Assembly (NCBI GenBank): GCA_045403155.1 | Contig: JAXIPB010000032.1 | Coordinates: 1-54,511 of the forward strand | Length of the DNA: 54,511 nucleotides | From: JAXIPB01 sp045403155 | GTDB lineage: Bacteria; Actinomycetota; Actinomycetes; Mycobacteriales; Micromonosporaceae | Reading direction: 5' to 3' | Shown: positions 8,529 to 16,041 of the stretch, in pieces | Layout: the number at the start of each line of letters is the position of its first letter | How positions within the stretch are numbered: the stretch's first letter is position 1 | Notes under the pieces: generated by a model | What the model was told of the DNA's origin: nothing | What the model saw: the letters and a program-made list of their open reading frames with translations, nothing else | Database searches by the model: none | Position numbers and translations under genes: made by a program

Positions 8529-9173
8529 ATGGGAGCCCTCCCTGACGATCCTTTCGGTGGTCGGCAACCAACCAGTCACGAACGGCTGACTGGACTGCCG
8601 TGGGATGCGGCGTACCACGACGGCCCCGCGCCTTGGGATATTGGCCAGCCGCAACCAGCAATAGTGCGTTTGGCATCCGAGGGTGGATTCGCCGGAGCGG
8701 TGCTCGACGCGGGCTGCGGGACCGGCGAGAACGCTCTTCACGTCGCCTCGCTGGGATTGTCGGTTCTGGGCGTTGACGTGGCTGAGACGGCACTGGCGAT
8801 CGCCCGAGCGAAGGCCGACGAGCGTGGGATCGAGGTTGAGTTCGCTGCGGCCGACGCGTTCCAGCTGGAGCGTTTGGGGCGCAGGTTTGAGACGGTGCTG
8901 GACTGCGGACTGTTCCACACGTTCGACGCCGAGGAGCGCCCGGGATACGTTGCGAGTCTAGCGTCGGTGACCCAGCACGATGGAACCCTGTATGTGTTCT
9001 GCTTCCGTGACGATGGTCCCGAGACTGGCCCGCACCCCATCAGTCAGGAAGAGTTGAGTGCTGCGTTCAACCCCAGCAATGGATGGAACGTCGCCGCCAT
9101 CGAACCGGACCGGCTTCAGACGAGATTCCACGACGGCGCACCGGCCTGGTTCGCGACAATCAAACGGATCTAG
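8529..9173 (+). CDS. Class I SAM-dependent methyltransferase
   Basis: The 214-aa protein shows the Rossmann-type SAM site: VLDAGCGTGENALH (motif I), then VLGVDVAETALAIARAK with the acidic residue ending strand 2, and AADAF. It resembles TehB/thiopurine methyltransferase-like small-molecule methyltransferases; the acceptor is unknown. The ATG at 8529 has GGGAG 6-7 nt upstream. It lies between two copies of a 76-bp divergent promoter, so it was probably inserted into, or trapped by duplication of, the former thioesterase-sirtuin intergenic region. Confidence 0.82.
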   Translation: MGALPDDPFGGRQPTSHERLTGLPWDAAYHDGPAPWDIGQPQPAIVRLASEGGFAGAVLDAGCGTGENALHVASLGLSVLGVDVAETALAIARAKADERGIEVEFAAADAFQLERLGRRFETVLDCGLFHTFDAEERPGYVASLASVTQHDGTLYVFCFRDDGPETGPHPISQEELSAAFNPSNGWNVAAIEPDRLQTRFHDGAPAWFATIKRI

Positions 9174-9224
9174 ATTCGTACCCCATGCGTGAGCCGGCTC
9201 ACAGCGAGACAGGGTCGAAGGTGC

Positions 9225-9300
9225 AACTCCATAGCTTGCAGCCCACGGGTTGGGCTAGGGTCGCGACTATGGCCGTTCGAACCTCGTCCGCGGCGGAGGT
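9225..9300. promoter_or_regulatory. Duplicated divergent leaderless promoter, right copy
   Basis: This is the second copy of the 76-bp block at 8399-8474. TAGGGT stands 7 nt before the ATG of the sirtuin at 9269, with no Shine-Dalgarno, so a leaderless start is likely. On the other strand the TAGGCT box of the left copy is changed to TGGGCT. A vestigial ATGGAG of the thioesterase start is still readable but leads to a short nonsense frame. Confidence 0.75.
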
Positions 9301-10048
9301 AGGCCAATGGTTGGCGACGTCCCACCGGGTGACCGTGTTGACCGGCGCGGGGATCTCGACCGAGTCCGGAATTCCTGACTTTCGTGGACCGAACGGCGTC
9401 TGGACGCGCGATCCCCAGGCGGCGCGCCTGTTCACCATCGACTCGTACGTCGCCGACCCGGACGTACGACGGCGCGCCTGGCTCAGTCGTCGCGACCATC
9501 CCGCGTGGGCGGCCGAACCCAACGCCGGTCACCGCGCACTCGTGGACCTTGAGCGAGCAGGGCTCATCCATGCGATCGTCACCCAGAACATCGATGGGCT
9601 GCATCAGCGCGCAGGTAGCGATCCTGAGCGGGTGATCGAGGTGCACGGCACAATATTCCAAGTTGTCTGTCTATCCTGCGCCGAGATGACCACAATGGAG
9701 GAAGCACTGGATCGCGTCGCCGCGGGCGAGGAGGATCCCGCCTGTCTGGCCTGCGGTGGCATCCTCAAATCGGCGACCATCTCCTTTGGACAGTCACTGG
9801 AACCGGCCACATTGCGCCGTGCCTACTCCAGCGCCGCCGAGTCCGAGCTGTTGATGACCGTCGGCACTTCGCTGCAGGTCTTCCCGGTGGCCGGCCTGGT
9901 CGACATCGCACTCGGCGCGGGTGCGACCGTAGTGATCGTCAATGCCGAGCCGACGCCGTACGACGACCGGGCCCAGGCCGTTCTGCGCGAGCCGATAGGT
10001 GCGGTGCTCCCGGCCTTGGCCCACGCGACCCTCGGCCGTGCGACCTGA
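9269..10048 (+). CDS. Sir2-family NAD-dependent protein deacylase
   Basis: This 259-aa sirtuin has the NAD-binding GAGISTESGIPDFRG motif, TQNIDGLHQRAG, the catalytic His in EVHGT, and a four-cysteine zinc site made of CLSC and CLAC. It removes acyl groups from lysines using NAD+, typically on acyl-CoA synthetases in actinobacteria. The usual FGE motif reads FGQ here. The first ten codons lie inside the duplicated 76-bp block. The start is set by the TAGGGT-7 nt-ATG arrangement and by family length; an in-frame upstream extension would run through the repeat and is unlikely. Confidence 0.9.
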   Translation: MAVRTSSAAEVGQWLATSHRVTVLTGAGISTESGIPDFRGPNGVWTRDPQAARLFTIDSYVADPDVRRRAWLSRRDHPAWAAEPNAGHRALVDLERAGLIHAIVTQNIDGLHQRAGSDPERVIEVHGTIFQVVCLSCAEMTTMEEALDRVAAGEEDPACLACGGILKSATISFGQSLEPATLRRAYSSAAESELLMTVGTSLQVFPVAGLVDIALGAGATVVIVNAEPTPYDDRAQAVLREPIGAVLPALAHATLGRAT

Positions 10049-10054
10049 GACGGG

Positions 10055-10261
10055 CTAGGCGTCGACGGGCACGACCTCGCGCAGGAATCCGCGAGCATCG
10101 AGGAACGCGGCCAGGTGCATGCGGTGCGCGTCGCAGGCCAGCCACGTCTTACGGCGATCGGGGGAGTGGAGTTTGGGATTGTTCCATCGCAGCGCCCACA
10201 CAGCCCGCTCGCGGCAGCCCTTCGCGGAGCAGGTCAGGGTGTTCGTGCCGTCCGTCGCCAC
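10055..10261 (-). CDS. Small conserved Cys-containing protein
   Basis: The 68-aa product has a short N-terminus, then LTCSAKGCRERAVWALRWNN, then RRKTWLACDAHR and a C-terminal FLDARGFLREV. The C-x4-C and C-x2-H pairs suggest a small zinc-binding fold. I know this type as a conserved actinobacterial protein of unknown function. The GTG at 10261 is the best start by similarity of length; no clear ribosome site is seen, and a longer in-frame version is open to 10525 but is Arg/Pro-rich and unconvincing. It is convergent with the sirtuin, 6 bp apart. Confidence 0.65.
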   Translation of the reverse strand: MATDGTNTLTCSAKGCRERAVWALRWNNPKLHSPDRRKTWLACDAHRMHLAAFLDARGFLREVVPVDA

Positions 10262-10573
10262 GGCCGAAGTGTCGCAGACTTGGGCTCCGCGGCCGGAACC
10301 GGGGCGGTGCCGGTGGTTGGCGCGCCGGGCGACCACGGGGGAAGCCGCCCGGCGACGGGACACATCGTAACCACGATCCGGCCCGTCGTGCAGCCCCCGA
10401 ATCGGGCCCGGCGCGCGGCGGCCATGGGAAGGAACGGACCCGTGACGTACGCGGCCCGGTGACGTGCTTGGTCCTGTGAAGACACTGGGAAGTCGCGGTT
10501 GCCGCCGCGAGCGTGGCCGGCTCATGCGACGCTGTTGTCAGTCGTGGCCGCGATCTCAAATGGAGGAGTGAAC
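10262..10573. other. Divergent intergenic region before the moxR operon
   Basis: About 310 bp separate the small Cys protein gene from moxR. No RNA gene or repeat stands out. The GGAGGA at 10562-10567 is the ribosome site of moxR. A promoter for the operon must lie here but I cannot place its boxes with confidence. Confidence 0.5.
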
Positions 10574-11782
10574 GTGTCGGATCCCGTACCCAGCCCGCCG
10601 CCGCCCCCGGACGATCCGCCGCCGACTCCGCCGCCCAACAGTCCGCCGCCCAGCAGTCCGCCGCCCGACCGTCCGCCGCCCAACAGTCCGTCGCCCGACG
10701 CTCGGGAGGCGCTGAGCACGCCGGCGCAGGACGCGACGCTGCTGGAACGCACCCTCTTCGAGGTCAAGAAGGTGATCGTCGGCCAGGACAAAATGATCGA
10801 ACGGATGCTCGTGGCTCTGCTCGCCCGCGGGCACTGCCTCCTCGAGGGTGTACCGGGCGTGGCGAAGACGCTCGCCGTGGAGACCTTCGCGACCGTGGTC
10901 GGCGGCAGTTTCGCGCGGATCCAGTTCACCCCGGACCTCGTGCCAGCCGACATTGTCGGTACCCGGATCTACCGTGCCTCCAGCGAGCAGTTCGACGTCG
11001 AGTTGGGCCCGGTCTTCGTCAACTTCCTGCTCGCCGACGAGATTAACCGTGCTCCCGCGAAGGTGCAGTCGGCCCTTCTGGAGGTCATGCAGGGGCAGCA
11101 GGTCTCTATCGGCGGGCACACCTACAAGGTTCCGACGCCGTTCCTGGTCATGGCGACGCAGAACCCGATCGAGCAGGAGGGCGTCTACCCGCTCCCGGAG
11201 GCGCAGCGGGACCGGTTCCTCCTCAAGATCGTCGTGGGTTACCCGACGGACATCGAGGAGCGCGAAATCGTATACCGAGTAGGCGTACGAATTCCCCAGG
11301 CCAGCCAGGTGCTCAATCCGATACAACTCGCCCAACTTCAGGAGAAGGCGGACGCGGTCTTCGTCCACAACGCGCTCGTTGATTACGCCGTACGGCTCGT
11401 ATTCGCGACCCGGGAGCCCATCAAGTACGGGGTGCCGGACGTCGCTCCGCTGATCCAGTACGGGGCGAGCCCGCGCGCCTCGTTGGGGATCGTTCGGGCC
11501 GCCCGCGCCCTGGCGCTGATGCGGGGTCGCGACTATGCCTTGCCCCAGGATCTTGCCGACATCGCCCCAGACATCCTCCGGCACCGCCTCGTTCTGAGCT
11601 ATGACGCGCTCGCCGACGACATTTCGGCCGACAAGATCGTGGAGCGCGTGGTGCAGTCGACGCCGATGCCGACCCTGGCGCCGCGCCAGAGCGCGCTGCC
11701 GAATCCGACGGGCGACTTCGTGATGCCGCCGGCGGGGCCGACCGCTCAGGTTCCGCCACTGCCAGCGTGGCCGAGGAGCTGA
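10574..11782 (+). CDS. MoxR-family AAA+ ATPase
   Basis: This 402-aa protein starts at the GTG at 10574, 7 nt after GGAGGA. The first 45 residues are nearly all Pro, Ser, Asp and Asn, encoded by 15-bp repeats. The AAA+ core follows: Walker A as EGVPGVAKT, Walker B as LLADEINR, the sensor segment MATQNPIEQEGVYPLPEAQRDRF and a lid domain with ARALALMRGRDY. MoxR ATPases act as chaperones that mature or regulate partner proteins, usually encoded beside DUF58 and von Willebrand factor A proteins, as here. The order matches the Rv1479-Rv1481 region of M. tuberculosis. Confidence 0.92.
   Translation: MSDPVPSPPPPPDDPPPTPPPNSPPPSSPPPDRPPPNSPSPDAREALSTPAQDATLLERTLFEVKKVIVGQDKMIERMLVALLARGHCLLEGVPGVAKTLAVETFATVVGGSFARIQFTPDLVPADIVGTRIYRASSEQFDVELGPVFVNFLLADEINRAPAKVQSALLEVMQGQQVSIGGHTYKVPTPFLVMATQNPIEQEGVYPLPEAQRDRFLLKIVVGYPTDIEEREIVYRVGVRIPQASQVLNPIQLAQLQEKADAVFVHNALVDYAVRLVFATREPIKYGVPDVAPLIQYGASPRASLGIVRAARALALMRGRDYALPQDLADIAPDILRHRLVLSYDALADDISADKIVERVVQSTPMPTLAPRQSALPNPTGDFVMPPAGPTAQVPPLPAWPRS
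10605..10702 (+). repeat. In-frame 15-bp repeats in the MoxR N-terminus
   Basis: Variants of a 15-bp unit, TCCGCCGCCCAACAG-like, encode successive Pro-Pro-Asn-Ser-Pro type pentapeptides. The tract is in frame and within the low-complexity N-terminal extension. Confidence 0.8.
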
Positions 11783-11783
11783 C

Positions 11784-12839
11784 ATGGCGCCGAGCGGGTT
11801 ACCGCTTCGGGCAGAGCGGGCGGACGCCACCCTGGCCCGGCTGCAGCTCGTGATCACGCGAAAGCTCGATGGCCTGCTCCAGGGCGATTATCTGGGGCTA
11901 CTGCCGGGTCCTGGCACCGAACCAGGAGAGTCGCGCGAGTATCGCCCGGGCGACGACGTACGCCGCATGGACTGGCCCGTCACGGCCCGCACGACCGTGC
12001 CCCACATCCGCCAGACCATCGCTGACCGCGAGTTGGAGACCTGGCTCGCGGTGGACCTGTCGGCCAGCCTCGACTTCGGCACCGCGACCTGCCTCAAACG
12101 CGATCTCGCCGTCGCCGCTGCGGCAGCCATCGCGTACCTCACCGTCCGTGGCGGCAACCGAATCGGCGCGGTCGTCGGCACTGGTGCCGAGGAGAATTAC
12201 GGTGGCACTGGTGCCGAGGAGAATTACGTCGGCACTGGTGCCGAGCAGAAATACGGTGGCACTGGTGCCGAGCGATTGGCCAGCGGTAACGGCGCCGAAC
12301 ACGGCGTGAAGCGCAACGGCGGAAAACTGGTACGCCTACCCGCGCGCCCAGGTCGTAAGGAGGCGCAGGGGCTATTGCGCGCCATCGCGCGAACCGAGTC
12401 AAGGCCCGGTCGGGCAAACCTTGGTTCGCTGATCAACGCGCTCAACCGGCCGCCGCGCCGGCGCGGCCTCGCTGCCGTGATCTCGGACTTCCTCGTACCT
12501 CCGCAGGAGTGGTCCAGGCCGCTGCGCATGCTCGCCGTACGCCACGACGTGCTCGCGGTCGAGATCATCGACCCGCGCGAGCTCGAACTGCCCGACGTCG
12601 GGGTGCTCGCCGTGGCCGACGCCGAGACCGGCCTCGTCCATGAGATCCAGACGTCGGATCGGCGGCTGCGGGAACGCTATGCCGCCGCTGCCGCGGTTCA
12701 GCGCGGCGCGGTGGCCGCGGCGATCAGGTCGTCCGGGGCCAAGCACCTGCGCCTGCGCACGGACTCGGACTGGCTGGTGGATATCGTGAGGTTCGTGGCG
12801 GCGGCACGGCATGCGCGCTCGAGGGGAACCACCAGATGA
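11784..12839 (+). CDS. DUF58 domain protein of the MoxR system
   Basis: The 351-aa product begins one base after the moxR stop. It has the DUF58 hallmark GDDVRRMDWPVTARTTVPH and a von Willebrand-like AVDLSASLDFG strand. A segment in the middle (residues 132-163) is made of a nonapeptide G-T-G-A-E-E-N-Y-G repeated almost four times, encoded by 27-bp tandem repeats. This is not part of the fold I know and probably forms a surface loop. The protein is expected to work with the MoxR ATPase and the following VWA protein. Its stop overlaps the next start in ATGA. Confidence 0.88.
   Translation: MAPSGLPLRAERADATLARLQLVITRKLDGLLQGDYLGLLPGPGTEPGESREYRPGDDVRRMDWPVTARTTVPHIRQTIADRELETWLAVDLSASLDFGTATCLKRDLAVAAAAAIAYLTVRGGNRIGAVVGTGAEENYGGTGAEENYVGTGAEQKYGGTGAERLASGNGAEHGVKRNGGKLVRLPARPGRKEAQGLLRAIARTESRPGRANLGSLINALNRPPRRRGLAAVISDFLVPPQEWSRPLRMLAVRHDVLAVEIIDPRELELPDVGVLAVADAETGLVHEIQTSDRRLRERYAAAAAVQRGAVAAAIRSSGAKHLRLRTDSDWLVDIVRFVAAARHARSRGTTR
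12177..12272 (+). repeat. 27-bp in-frame tandem repeat in the DUF58 gene
   Basis: Three full 27-bp units start at 12177, 12204 and 12231, with a fourth partial unit at 12258. Each starts GGCACTGGTGCCGAG and encodes GTGAE plus four variable residues. Unit divergence is low, so the expansion seems recent. Confidence 0.9.
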
Positions 12840-13789
12840 TCCGTTTCCTCTCGCCGTGGTGGCTGCTCGCGGTGCTGCCGGTGCTGGCCATGGCGGGGGT
12901 CTATGTCTGGCGCCAGCGTCGGCGTAAGGCGTTCGCGGTCCGCTTCTCCAACGTCGACCTGATCCGTTCCGTCGCGCCCGGCGGCATCGGTCGAATCCGG
13001 CGGCACGCTCCCGCGGTAGCGCTGCTCTCGAGCATGATGCTGTTGGCGCTCGCGCTGGCACGCCCGTCGATCGATGTGAGGGAGCCGCTGGAGCGCGCCA
13101 CCGTGATGCTGGCCCTGGACGTCTCGCTGTCGATGATGGCCGAGGACGTCGAGCCGTCGCGGATCGTGGCCGCTCAGGGGGCGGCGAAGGAGTTCGTCGA
13201 TCAGCTGCCCGAGCAGTTCAACGTCGGCCTGGTCGCCTTCTCGAAGTCGGCGAATGTCTTGGTGCCGCCGACGAAGGAGCATTCGGCCGTCGTATCGGCG
13301 ATCGACGGGTTGCAGCTGGCCGAGGCGACCGCGACGGGCGAGGCGGTCTTCAGCTGTCTGGAGGCGATAGCGGCGGTGCCACCCGACGGCGCCCAGGGTG
13401 CGCCACCCGCACGCATCGTCCTGCTCTCCGATGGATACCGGACGTTTGGGCGCTCCATTGAGGAGGCGGCGGCCGCGGCGTCGGCGGCGAACGTTCCCGT
13501 GTCCACGATCGCGTTCGGTACGGACACGGGCATAGTCGACATCAATGGAAGCGCCCAGCGGGTGCCGGTGGACCGGGGCGCGCTCGAGCAGTTGGCGGAG
13601 TCCACTCGGGGGTTTTTCTACGAGGCGGCCACCGGTGAAACGCTCAAGCAGGTGTACGAGGACATGGGTAGCTCGATCGGCTTCCGGACGAAGGCCAAGG
13701 AGATCGGGGTGTGGTTCATCGGCTTCGGCCTCGCGCTCGCCCTCGGCGCCGCCGGCATGAGCATGCTCTGGACGTCCCGACTGCCCTGA
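12836..13789 (+). CDS. Membrane-anchored von Willebrand factor A protein (BatA-like)
   Basis: The 317-aa protein has two N-terminal hydrophobic segments (about residues 6-24 and 58-77), a VWA domain with the metal-ion-dependent adhesion site DVSLSMM, a threonine in EATATGEAV, and LLSDG, and a C-terminal membrane span (VWFIGFGLALALGAAG). This is the aerotolerance-operon BatA/Rv1481-like arrangement. Translation is coupled to the DUF58 gene through ATGA. The MoxR-DUF58-VWA trio probably acts at the membrane in envelope protein folding; the client is unknown. Confidence 0.9.
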   Translation: MIRFLSPWWLLAVLPVLAMAGVYVWRQRRRKAFAVRFSNVDLIRSVAPGGIGRIRRHAPAVALLSSMMLLALALARPSIDVREPLERATVMLALDVSLSMMAEDVEPSRIVAAQGAAKEFVDQLPEQFNVGLVAFSKSANVLVPPTKEHSAVVSAIDGLQLAEATATGEAVFSCLEAIAAVPPDGAQGAPPARIVLLSDGYRTFGRSIEEAAAAASAANVPVSTIAFGTDTGIVDINGSAQRVPVDRGALEQLAESTRGFFYEAATGETLKQVYEDMGSSIGFRTKAKEIGVWFIGFGLALALGAAGMSMLWTSRLP

Positions 13790-13817
13790 GTTTGGGCCTG
13801 GCTCGGCCAAGGTCGTC

Positions 13818-13881
13818 GCAAGTGTTCATGAGTCGCCCGGGTTGGCTCGGCGCGACCGGGCAAGTGTCGTACACCTGCCCC
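13818..13881. repeat. GCAAGTGT hairpin element, copy A1
   Basis: A GCAAGTGT arm, GAGTCGCCCGG, a loop, CCGGGCAAGTGT and a closing ACACCTGC make a nested imperfect palindrome of about 64 bp. Close relatives lie at 23875, 29685, 31647 and 38939. It sits between convergent genes, a position suited to a terminator. Confidence 0.75.
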
Positions 13882-13887
13882 GGCTGA

Positions 13888-13977
13888 TCAGTGGACGACG
13901 CCGCTGGACAGCACGAAGACGACGGCGATCCAGATGGCAACGAGAGTGAACCCCAATGGGGCGGTGTATCGGTTCAT
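13888..13977 (-). CDS. 29-aa single-span membrane protein
   Basis: An ATG at 13977 has GGGAG 6 nt upstream and opens a 29-codon frame. The product is a short polar N-terminus (MNRYTAPLG) followed by about 17 hydrophobic residues (FTLVAIWIAVVFVLSSG) and VVH. The combination of ribosome site, start and a complete membrane helix makes a real small protein likely. It lies on the opposite strand between the VWA gene and fabG and ends just before a GCAAGTGT hairpin. No function can be assigned; a regulator of a neighbouring membrane complex is one guess. Confidence 0.6.
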   Translation of the reverse strand: MNRYTAPLGFTLVAIWIAVVFVLSSGVVH

Positions 13978-14147
13978 CGACGGCTCCCGGCGAGATCGAC
14001 GGCGCGCGGGTCTCCCCGCCGCACCGGAGGGCAACGGCATGCGGGGTTAGTCGTGGCGAAGCTGAGTCAGCGCGGCGCTATCGCGGCGGTCCGGCGGGAG
14101 TGATCCCGCTCCTCAGCCGGGCTGACGGAAGGTTCCTGCCACGACTA

Positions 14148-14180
14148 GGAGGATCGCTATCTCGCACAGCGATCACCTCC
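14148..14180. promoter_or_regulatory. Inverted repeat upstream of fabG
   Basis: GGAGGATCGCT and AGCGATCACCTCC form an inverted repeat with one 2-nt bulge around a 9-nt centre. It lies about 250 bp before fabG. In mycobacteria the mabA-inhA operon is controlled from its upstream region by a transcription factor, so an operator role is possible, but I see no specific match to a known site. Confidence 0.4.
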
Positions 14181-14377
14181 CGCGGTCGATACCAGCACGG
14201 ACCCGTACTGCCATCGATGCTATCGGGCGCACCGCCGTCTCGGCTCCGCCGTTGGCACCCTTGCGGATCATCCGTTCGGCCCCAAGATCTCGCTCGCTCG
14301 TGGGAAGGTCACGCCGCACGTCGCATGCGTTCCGCGAAGGGCGATCTTCCGGCGGAAGCTCCCGATTGCCTGCTACC

Positions 14378-14391
14378 AGGCGGTAGCGCCT
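14378..14391. promoter_or_regulatory. Short palindrome near the fabG start
   Basis: AGGCG-GTAG-CGCCT, a 5-bp-arm palindrome, lies 38 bp before the fabG ATG, where an operator or leader hairpin would act. A function is only suggested by position. Confidence 0.3.
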
Positions 14392-14429
14392 ACTCTCAGC
14401 GAGGGATCTTCGAGGGTTGGAGGCGGACC

Positions 14430-15134
14430 ATGGCGCGCACCGTGTTGGTCACCGGCGGTAACCGGGGAATCGGACTGGCGATCGCGCAGGCATTCGCCAA
14501 GCAGGGCGACCGGGTGGCGATCACCCATCGCGGCAGCGGCGCCCCGGAGGGTATCTACGGAGTGACCTGCGACATCACCGACGCGGACGCCGTGGACGCC
14601 GCCTTCACGACGATCGAGGCCGAACTCGGCCCGGTGGAGGTGCTCGTTGCCAACGCCGGCATGACCGACGACACGCTGCTGATGCGCATGAGCGAGGAGC
14701 AGTTCACGAAGGTGCTGGACACGAACCTGACCGGCGCCTGGCGCTGCGCCCGCCGGGCCGCGACCAAGATGGTACGGGGACGCTGGGGGCGGATGATCTT
14801 CGTCTCCTCGGTGGTGGGACTGTATGGCAGTGCGGGCCAAGTGAACTACGCCGCCAGCAAGGCCGGCCTTGTCGGCATGGCCCGCTCCATCACCCGCGAG
14901 CTGGGCAGCCGGAATGTGACCGCGAACGTCGTCGCCCCCGGCTTCGTCGAGACGGACATGACCGCCGCGCTGCCCGACGAGCGGCAAGCCGAGTACCGCA
15001 AGGCGATCCCGGCCGGCCGCTTCGCCACTCCGGATGAGGTGGCCGCTGCGATCACGTGGCTTGCAAGCGACGCCGCGGGCTATGTCAGCGGCGCCGTGAT
15101 CCCGGTCGACGGCGGCCTGGGCATGGGCCACTGA
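14430..15134 (+). CDS. fabG: 3-oxoacyl-ACP reductase (FabG/MabA type)
   Basis: The 234-aa short-chain dehydrogenase has the NADPH motif TGGNRGIG (residues 7-14), NAG, the catalytic Ser in FVSSVVG, and Y-x-x-x-K in YAASKAG. The C-terminal PVDGGLGMGH is typical of FabG. It reduces 3-oxoacyl-ACP in fatty acid elongation. The start has GGAGG 6 nt upstream. Its neighbour is an InhA-type enoyl reductase, then hemH, as in the mycobacterial mabA-inhA-hemH operon. Confidence 0.93.
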   Translation: MARTVLVTGGNRGIGLAIAQAFAKQGDRVAITHRGSGAPEGIYGVTCDITDADAVDAAFTTIEAELGPVEVLVANAGMTDDTLLMRMSEEQFTKVLDTNLTGAWRCARRAATKMVRGRWGRMIFVSSVVGLYGSAGQVNYAASKAGLVGMARSITRELGSRNVTANVVAPGFVETDMTAALPDERQAEYRKAIPAGRFATPDEVAAAITWLASDAAGYVSGAVIPVDGGLGMGH

Positions 15135-15150
15135 CCCCCCTCTTCCGCGC

Positions 15151-15211
15151 GATCATGATTTGGAGGTCATGATCGACGCGGGTTTCCGACCGTCAGCTCA
15201 TGATCGACGCG
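15151..15211 (+). repeat. Dispersed GATCATGA palindromic element, copy 2
   Basis: GATCATGA, TTTGGAGG, TCATGATC forms a perfect 8-bp-arm palindrome (15151-15174). GACGCG follows, then a spacer with TTTCCGACCGTCAG and a second CTCATGATCGACGCG. The first 24 bp occur exactly, in reverse orientation, at 36025-36048. This copy lies between fabG and fabI, inside a presumed operon. Confidence 0.8.
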
Positions 15212-15254
15212 CGCACGGCACAGGACGCGCACACGGCACACAGAAGGAGGCAGC

Positions 15255-16022
15255 GTGACTGGATTGATGGCCGGAAGGCGGCTGCTGGTCACTGGCGTGA
15301 TCACCGATCAGTCCATCGCGTTCTCGGTCGCGCGACTGGCTCAGGAGCAGGGTGCAAAGGTGGTGCTGACAGGGTACGGCCGGCTCTCCCTTGTGGAGCG
15401 GATCGCGAAACGGCTGCCCACAGAGGCGCCCATAGTGGAGCTCGATGCCACGAACAGCGAGCAGCTCGACTCGCTGGCCGATCGGGTCCGCGAACACGTC
15501 GACGGACTCGACGGCGTGCTCCATGCCATCGCCTTCGGACCGCAGAGCACGCTCGGTGGCGGCTTTATGACGGCGCCGTGGGAAGACGTCGCCACCGCAT
15601 TGCACGCGTCGACGTACTCGTACAAGGCCCTGGCGGTGGCGACCGAACCGCTGATGGGCAAGGGTGGCTCGCTGGTCGGCCTGACCTTCGACGCGACGCA
15701 GGCTTGGCCCGTCTACGACTGGATGGGCGTGGCCAAGGCCGGCTTGGAGTCGGCCAATCGATACCTCGCGCGTTACCTCGGGCCCAAGGGCATCCGCGTC
15801 AACCTGGTCTCGGCGGGGCCGCTTCGCACGATGGCCGCCAAGTCGATTCCCGGATTCGAGGCGTTCGAGGATGCCTGGGTCGGTCGAGCCCCGCTCGGCT
15901 GGGATCTCACCGACCAGGAACCCGCCGCCAAGGCCTGTGTGGCGCTCATGTCGGACTGGTTCCCGGCCACCACGGGCGAGATCCTCCACGTCGACGGCGG
16001 CTTCCACGCGATTGGCGCCTGA
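15255..16022 (+). CDS. fabI: Enoyl-ACP reductase, InhA/FabI type
   Basis: The 255-aa product starts at a GTG preceded by AAGGAGG. It has the enoyl reductase NAD site beginning GRRLLVTGVITDQSIAF, with a long gap to the catalytic tyrosine, and the Y-x6-K active site in YDWMGVAKAG. The segment RVNLVSAGPLRTMAAKSIPG aligns with the InhA substrate loop. It carries out the last reduction of each fatty acid elongation cycle. Similarity is closer to InhA than to E. coli FabI. Organisms with this gene need not make mycolic acids. Confidence 0.92.
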   Translation: MTGLMAGRRLLVTGVITDQSIAFSVARLAQEQGAKVVLTGYGRLSLVERIAKRLPTEAPIVELDATNSEQLDSLADRVREHVDGLDGVLHAIAFGPQSTLGGGFMTAPWEDVATALHASTYSYKALAVATEPLMGKGGSLVGLTFDATQAWPVYDWMGVAKAGLESANRYLARYLGPKGIRVNLVSAGPLRTMAAKSIPGFEAFEDAWVGRAPLGWDLTDQEPAAKACVALMSDWFPATTGEILHVDGGFHAIGA

Positions 16023-16041
16023 CGGGCGCGCGGGCCCGACC

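Larger units (their letters stand above)
13978..14429. other. fabG upstream region
   Basis: About 450 bp lie between the small membrane protein start and fabG. Reading frames crossing it are not gene-like. It contains the inverted repeats listed at 14148-14180 and 14378-14391. The fabG operon promoter should be here. Confidence 0.5.

Noticed and set aside
10556..11857. Long open frame (433 codons) on the minus strand opposite moxR
   Set aside because: Translation is Arg/His-rich without domains; it mirrors the moxR codon bias, and moxR has clear AAA+ motifs.
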